Assembly: GCF_964026735.1 (NCBI RefSeq)
Contig: NZ_OZ034692.1
Location: forward strand, 248,001-312,000
DNA: 64,000 nucleotides
Direction of reading: 5' to 3'
From: Wolbachia endosymbiont (group E) of Neria commutata
Lineage (GTDB): Bacteria; Pseudomonadota; Alphaproteobacteria; Rickettsiales; Anaplasmataceae
Part shown: piece after piece, positions 59,220 to 64,000 of the stretch
Layout: each line of letters opens with the position of its first letter
Numbering within the stretch: position 1 is the first letter of the stretch
Made by a program: the position numbers and the translations under genes
Notes under the pieces: generated by a model
What the model was told of the DNA's origin: nothing
The model's database searches: none
The model's input: only the letters and a program-made list of their open reading frames with translations

Positions 59220-59286
59220 ACAACCCTCTTATATGTTAAAAGTAAGTCTTTATAAACATTACAAAGTGGTAATATAAGGGCATATT

Positions 59287-59350
59287 AGAGAAGAGGAACC
59301 GTCAATCCTCTTGATCATAAGGATCGTATTGTAGCAAGGTTCTCTTCTCT
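59287..59350 (+). ncRNA. candidate structured RNA upstream of IS110 transposase
   Basis: AGAGAAGAGGAACC (59287-59300) pairs with GGTTCTCTTCTCT (59338-59350) with one bulge, enclosing a smaller ATCCT...AGGAT hairpin. It begins 162 bases before the transposase ATG. IS110-type elements encode a structured guide (bridge) RNA in a non-coding end, so this is a reasonable place to look. Alternative: a terminator for the ankyrin gene region, although it follows that gene's start, not its end. Inference only. Confidence 0.35.
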
Positions 59351-59448
59351 GTTTATTATACTGAAAGTTCCGAACAACTGATTGAGCTTTTAGGCTCGTA
59401 TATAAGGGTGGAAAATGCAGTATTAAATATTATTTTTATGGAGGAATT

Positions 59449-60368
59449 ATGAATTTATCAAATATCATTGCTGGCATTGATGTCAGTAAAAATAAACTAG
59501 ATATCCACATTCATCCACTTGGTCATCATAAAGTATTTGAAAATAACGTGCAAGCTATTGATCAAATACTCGACTTTTTGCGCTTACATAATGTAATCAA
59601 AGTTGGATTAGAAGCTACAGGCGGATACGAAAAACTATGCACCTACACTTTACTAAGCAATGGCTTTGAAGTATATGTCATTCAACCAAGATGGGTTAGA
59701 GATTATGCTAAAAGCCTTGGTATTGCTACTAAAACTGATAAAATAGACTGTAGTGTTATCTCACGTTATATTAATAATACAGATATACGTGTTACCCCTT
59801 TAAAAGTTAGTAGCATTGACTGCTTGAAACAAAAGCTATCCCGTAGGAATCAACTAGTAGAAATGGCAAAGATACAAAAAACTCAAGCTCATCAGGTAAC
59901 TGATATATCCATAATCAAACAAATGGAAGAGCTACTCGTTGTTTTGCAAAATCAAATCCAATCCTTAGAAGATGAGATGATAGAATTGGTTGATCAAAGT
60001 CAAGAGCTTAAAAAAAATACATATCAATAACTAGTATGCCAGGTGCAGGTACAATCTTAGCTATCATTATGATTTGTTATCTACCAGAACTAGGGACTAT
60101 CAGACATAAAGAAATATCTAGCCTTTCCGGAACAGCACCCTTTAATCGAGACAGTGGTTTTAGTAAAGGAAAAAGGTGTATTCAGGGTGGTAGATCACAA
60201 GTTAGGAAAGTTTTACATATGTGCATTCTTAGCGCTAGGGAATGGAATTCTTATATAAAAACTATCTTTGATAGGCTATATGTTCAATACAAAAAACCAT
60301 ATAAAGTTGCTTCTACTGCTGCCATGAGAAAATTACTTATTCTTGCTAACTCTTTAGAAGGAACATAG
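59449..60368 (+). pseudogene. IS110-family transposase, frameshifted in an A-tract
   Basis: Codons 1-193 (from ATG 59449, with GGAGG upstream) carry the RuvC-like DEDD domain: AGIDVSKNKLDIHIH (first Asp), LEATGGYE (Glu) and TDKIDCSVI (Asp). The second part, with SITSMPGAGTILAIIMICYL, SGTAPFNRDSGFSKGKRCIQ and GGRSQVRKVLHMCI, is the Transposase_20 domain with its catalytic serine. The frames join only if one base is lost in the A8 tract near 60010-60017. This could be an inactivating indel, or slippage in the tract could restore some product. Confidence 0.88.
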
Positions 60369-60714
60369 TCCTAATTCTGCTTCTATCTAGTAATAGCGTA
60401 GCTGTGAATAAATACGTCCACACAAACTTTAAGTATTTATTCACAGCTACATCAATTTTTCTATTGACTTTTAACACAACTGCTACATTCTTTTTATATA
60501 GTATACTATAATAAGTATATCATATTATTCCAACTTAAGAATAAATTTTCTATTACTTTGATGTGATAAGAGAAAATCTTATTGTACAATTTAAGGCCAG
60601 GGCTTGCTTCTCTGCTATATAGGAAAAATTAGCTGCTAATGAGAATACAAGATATCTAATAACCTTCACAAACTTTGCCTGCTATATATTTCTCCTGTTT
60701 TCAAAATTTCATTT
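60369..60714. other. gene-free spacer after IS110
   Basis: It contains the perfect hairpin at 60398-60450 and otherwise AT-rich sequence without open frames of interest. The IS110 right end probably lies here but has no inverted repeat to mark it. Confidence 0.5.
60398..60450. terminator. perfect 18-bp hairpin after IS110 transposase
   Basis: GTAGCTGTGAATAAATAC and GTATTTATTCACAGCTAC pair without mismatch across a 17-nt loop, 30 bp past the transposase stop. ATCAATTTTT follows on the plus strand. A terminator is the simplest reading; it may also be an independent palindromic repeat. Confidence 0.6.
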
Positions 60715-61134
60715 TCAGTAATAATACTCTTTAGGTATACTCATTTCTTTAACTTCAGACGTTGAGATATCTGATTTTTTAGACATAACTACTTCTAAGC
60801 ATACCAAAGCACACGCAAACAATAGAGCAGTCATGCCTCCGTATTGCAGGTATATTATGGCACTTGCTAACATAGCCAGTTCTATTTTTTTACTTGAAAT
60901 AAGGCTGCACTTTGCTTCTTTATTATCTCGTAAGCTCTGTTACTGTAACCTCCGCCGGTGGCTTCTTGGTTTCATTTTTCAATTCTTTAATTTCATCTAT
61001 TATTACCGAAATATTATCTAATTCTATATTATCTGACTGTTTTTCCTGCTTAGTTTGTATTTTTTTATCCTTGATAGTTCTTGGCGTTTTTTCACTATAT
61101 GCCTCTTCACCTTCCTCTGGTTTTCATTTTATAT
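60715..61134 (-). pseudogene. decayed small membrane protein
   Basis: The minus-strand frame without a start encodes KPEEGEEAYSEKTPRTIKDK and on to PPAEVTVTELTR, then stops. In the next frame DNKEAKCSLISSKK continues through a hydrophobic pair (IELAMLASAIIYLQYGGMTA, LLFACALVCLEVVM) to KEYYY and TGA at 60715-60717. It is a frameshifted two-helix membrane protein. Family unknown; it is next to the serine recombinase, so it could be a prophage-associated gene. Confidence 0.6.
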
Positions 61135-61199
61135 TTACAATTTTTTTTGATATTTATTAATAATAACATATAGAATATTAACATTTATTTGAACGCCTA

Positions 61200-62824
61200 T
61201 TATTGGCCATAAAACTTTTTCAATTGTTCACTCCATAAAATTGGTATTTTTTCCTTTTTAAAATCCGCCAACTTCAAATGCCTTGGTTGTTTTCCATTTA
61301 ATATGTCCCTCTTTATTTCTGGAGCAAGAAGATTAAGCTTCAAGATTTTATGTGGGTCCTGCTTCTTTTCTTTCCTAAGTTCCCTTATGTTCGCATATTT
61401 TCCTCTATTGAGCTGTCGTTGCCATAGATGGGCATTTGCTAGCGCTTTTAGTAAAATATTATCTTTCTTTGTGTACTGCTCATTTTCTGGTTCTAATATC
61501 GTGCACTTACCTGCTTCTCTTCTTAGCTTACATGGCACAAACAGCGATATTTCTCCATTTACTTCCTCAAATTGTCTACGGTCTCCCTGTTTCGTCTTAG
61601 TTTCAATATCAGTTGGGTACTCCTCTCTCACCTCTTCTAACTCCTTTACTCCAATAAATAACTCTATTCCACCTTCTCTCACCCATACCATCCTGACTAA
61701 CTTTCTGATTATTTCCTTTTGCTTCATTGGAAACAAGTTTTCCCATATTTCTTCTAATGCCCCTGAACCTCTAATAGAGTTAACATACCTCGTTTTCTCT
61801 ATCACAATCCTTTCCACTTCCCCTGCTGATATCGTTCTGTTCCTTAATGGACAGAGCTTTCTTTCTACATGATTATCGCATACGTAATACCTATAGAGTT
61901 TATTCGGTTTCTTGGTATATGTTGGAACCATACTTGCATTACACATCTGACAACGTATTATTCCCTTTAGTATTCCTTCCTCATATTTTTCTTTGTAATT
62001 CGGACGTTTCTCTATTAAAGTTTGTGCTTTATTCCACACTTCTTCTTCTATTATTGCTTCGTGTATTCCCTGGTAGCACTTATCTTTATGTTTTACCTTT
62101 CCTATGTATGTTAAATTTGTTATTATTGCCCGTACTGCTGCTGTTCCAAACAATCTTCCTCCTTGTATTCCTGATTACATAGGCGTATTTTTGTTCTATA
62201 TTCCTGGTTATTTAACTCTTTAGTTAGTAGAGTCATTGATTTCAGCTCAATAAATCTTTTAAAAATATGCTTTACTACCTCTGCTTCCTCTTCGTTGATT
62301 ACCAGCTTCTTATCTTTTGCATCATATCCAAGTGGTACAGTTCCTCCCATCCATAGCCCTTGTTGTTTGGACATTGCTATTTTATCTAGTACTCGTTCAA
62401 TTATCACTGCCCTTTCCCACTGAGCTTGACCTGCAAGAATCGTTCGCATAAATCTTCCCATCGATGTATCCAGGTCAAATGGCTGGGTTACTGCTATCAA
62501 CCTAATTCTATGTTTCCTTAACAACTTGCCAATATCTTCTCCGTCATCTGTATCTCGTGATAACCTATCAAACTTGTATACTACCACACAGTCTACTTCT
62601 CCTTTCTTGATGTCACAAAGTAGTTCACTAATCGCTGATCTTTTTAGATTTTCTCCTGACTTACCATTATCATCGTACTCCTTTGGTAATATTATAAATC
62701 CTTGTTGCTTTTTGATATATTCTTCACATACCATCCTTTGCGCCTCTAAACTGTTCAAGATTTGTTCAGGATCACTTTTTTTAGATTTTCTTGTATATAT
62801 TGCACATCTTATTTCTTTATCCAT
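61200..62824 (-). pseudogene. large serine recombinase (phage WO integrase type), frameshifted
   Basis: The N-half (62824-62123) is a resolvase/invertase catalytic domain: RCAIYTRKSKKSD with the nucleophile Ser14, VDCVVVYKFDRLSRDTDDG, and FMRTILAGQAQWERAVIIER. The recombinase domain (61200-62153 frame) has GTAAVRAIITNLTYIGKVKH and a zinc ribbon (CQMCNASM...CDNHVERKLC), then a long C-terminal region. The frames need a one-base shift near 62180 (TATG/TAATCAGG). Together they are about 540 residues, the size of the large serine integrases of Wolbachia phage WO. No phage structural genes are in this window. Confidence 0.85.
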
Positions 62825-62831
62825 TATTTCC

Positions 62832-64000
62832 TCATACTCTTGCTAGATCTTTCCTACTGCTTTTCAAGTGAATATGAGGAAGAGACGCCGTTCTATGATT
62901 ACTCATATTGGTTTTCTCTTCCTCTATTCCCAAACCCGGCGTGCACCTTTCGTTATGCACCGGGCTTTCCAATGTTTCAGACGCGTAGTCTGGGTAGCGT
63001 AGCTTAACCAAATCGTGACGTTCTACTTTAATATCCGCCATCAGCGTGACATTCATCCACCGATACCTCGATCTGTTCTCTATTTTCCGCCAGTAGCGTT
63101 TATAAAGAACTCTCTGTGAGGTGTAAGGATTTTTCTTCTTCAACCATCGCCACAGCCTATCCCACACATAGTGATCAAGAGCTGTAAAAACACGTTTAGC
63201 GTTATGACAATGGCGATAAAAGTTTCCCCAACCCCGTATAAGTGGATTAATCATGCTAATGACCTCTTCCATAGAGAGATGAGAATATTTCCGTAGGGTT
63301 TTCTGCTTGATTTGGTACCGAAAGTCTTTAATTTTTTCTTTCGGTATTTCGATTCGAGACCAATATCCCCAACGATCATCCCACCTTAGGCGTATGCGGT
63401 GACTAAGGAATGTAAATCCTTCATCCAGACGCGTCACTTTGGTCTTTTCTTCAGAAAGGGACAATTTTAAGTCCTTGAGAAGAGTGTCCTTGAGACGTGT
63501 CTTTTCGCGCATAGCGTCCTCTTGTGTACCAGTTACCAAAATGACAAAGTCATCTGCATAACGGATAGGAAGATAGACTGGACGCCCAGCTTTGCGCTCA
63601 AGGTGACGAAATATTCGCAATGCATCTCCAGGGCGTTTATAAGGAAGGCCATTTTTCTGTACTGGATACTTTACATACCGACCATATGAGTTTTCAATAT
63701 TTGATAAACTAATATTGGCTAAAAGTGGTGATAAAATGCCTCCTTGTGGCGTTCCTTTTTGGGCTTTATGGTATACACCACCCTCAAGAATGCCGGCTTT
63801 CAAAAATGCTTTGACTAAACGGCATACTTTGTTATCTTTGACTCAACGTCTCAGATTACTCATGACATGACTGTGATAAATATGGTCAAAACATCCTTTT
63901 ATATCCCCTTCAATGACCCATTGATAAGGTGCCTCTTGTAAACTTTTACAAGTAGCTTTCGTTGGACGTATAGCGTTACGAATATGCTCAATAGCATCTC
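62832..64000 (-). pseudogene. group II intron reverse transcriptase/maturase, in-frame TGA, partial at window end
   Basis: From the window edge the frame reads WVIEGDIKGCFDHI (RT domain 3, catalytic Asp) to SNLRR, then TGA at 63844-63846, then VKDNKVCRLVKAFLKAG and on: KGTPQGGILSPLLANI, PIRYADDFVILV (catalytic YADD), and the maturase X domain with NPLIRGWGNFYRHCHNAKR. The likely ancestral codon is TGG (Trp). At the 3' end the frame stays open through the intron's domain V and VI region and ends at 62832, past the intron border. Confidence 0.9.
62870..62966 (-). ncRNA. group II intron domains V and VI
   Basis: On the minus strand, AGCCCGGTGCATAAC-GAAA-GGTGCACGCCGGGTTT (62931-62966) has the domain V features: AGC triad, GAAA tetraloop and a closing C-rich/G-rich stem. 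It is followed by a hairpin (arms 62915-62929 and 62870-62886, AGAGGAAGAG against CTCTTCCTC) in the position of domain VI. The intron 3' end is therefore near 62865, about 40 bases before the recombinase ATG. Confidence 0.75.

Noticed and set aside
60833-61160. Plus-strand small membrane proteins
   Set aside because: They are mirror images of the decayed minus-strand gene at 60715-61134, which gives better protein-like sequence.
62123-62153. Programmed frameshift in the recombinase
   Set aside because: No slippery run with a stimulatory structure was seen; a simple indel explains it.

Overview
The window is a stretch of an AT-rich genome of an obligate intracellular Rickettsiales bacterium, almost certainly Wolbachia. 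The evidence is the gene content: several ankyrin-repeat genes, a virB2/virB4-2/VirB6-like type IV secretion cluster, alpha-proteobacterial hemA, a phage-WO-type large serine recombinase, a group II intron, many decayed insertion sequences, and the short palindromes common in Wolbachia spacers. I cannot fix the strain or supergroup from sequence alone.

Layout. 1-706: right part of an IS5-family (ISL2-like) element. 660-12831 (all minus strand): an unknown protein with an IS-derived C-terminus, alaS, hemA, a 1171-residue ankyrin membrane protein, htpG and an AEC-type transporter. 13198-23265: tRNA-Ala, relics of an ankyrin gene and a membrane-protein gene, nested IS copies (ISL2-like plus IS630), an ankyrin gene, a TPR lipoprotein-like/secreted protein, a frame-split gene pair, trxA, a CAU tRNA, an RDD gene with one nonsense codon, and an IS5 (IS427-like) insertion between two damaged genes. 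23362-29787: trkH, PPDK regulator, rpmJ (42 aa), an FtsB/DivIC-like gene, an AsmA/YhdP-like giant and rnhA. 29941-36366: a membrane protein starting inside an IS scar, then virB2-like, virB4-2 and a VirB6-like secreted protein. 36418-49254: a 1869-residue SF2 helicase-like protein, a membrane protein, purD, serS, a protein carrying both a Ulp1/C48-type and an OTU-type cysteine protease domain, and dusB. 49454-57440: CPBP, MFS and YgjP pseudogenes, IS481 and ISL2-like relics, infA, maf, tgt, nuoE and an IS-truncated gene. 57393-64000: a full-length ISL2-like copy, an IS-truncated ankyrin gene, an IS110 element, a decayed membrane protein, a frameshifted serine recombinase and a group II intron reverse transcriptase running off the window.

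How it fits together. Housekeeping genes (translation, heme, K+ uptake, purine synthesis, respiration, envelope) are interleaved with host-interaction genes: the type IV secretion cluster and its likely clients (ankyrin proteins and the dual deubiquitinase/deSUMOylase-like protein). IS elements have shaped the edges: three genes end in tails encoded by the termini of one IS family, and one begins in such a terminus. The two best copies of that IS, at opposite ends of the window and in opposite orientation, carry the same in-frame stop in the transposase.

The strongest candidate for something new is the 806-residue protein at 45822-48242, with two apparently intact but different ubiquitin/SUMO-protease active sites behind an N-terminal membrane anchor. 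Next are VirB4-2 with arginine in place of the Walker A lysine, the giant helicase, and a structured RNA candidate in front of the IS110 transposase.
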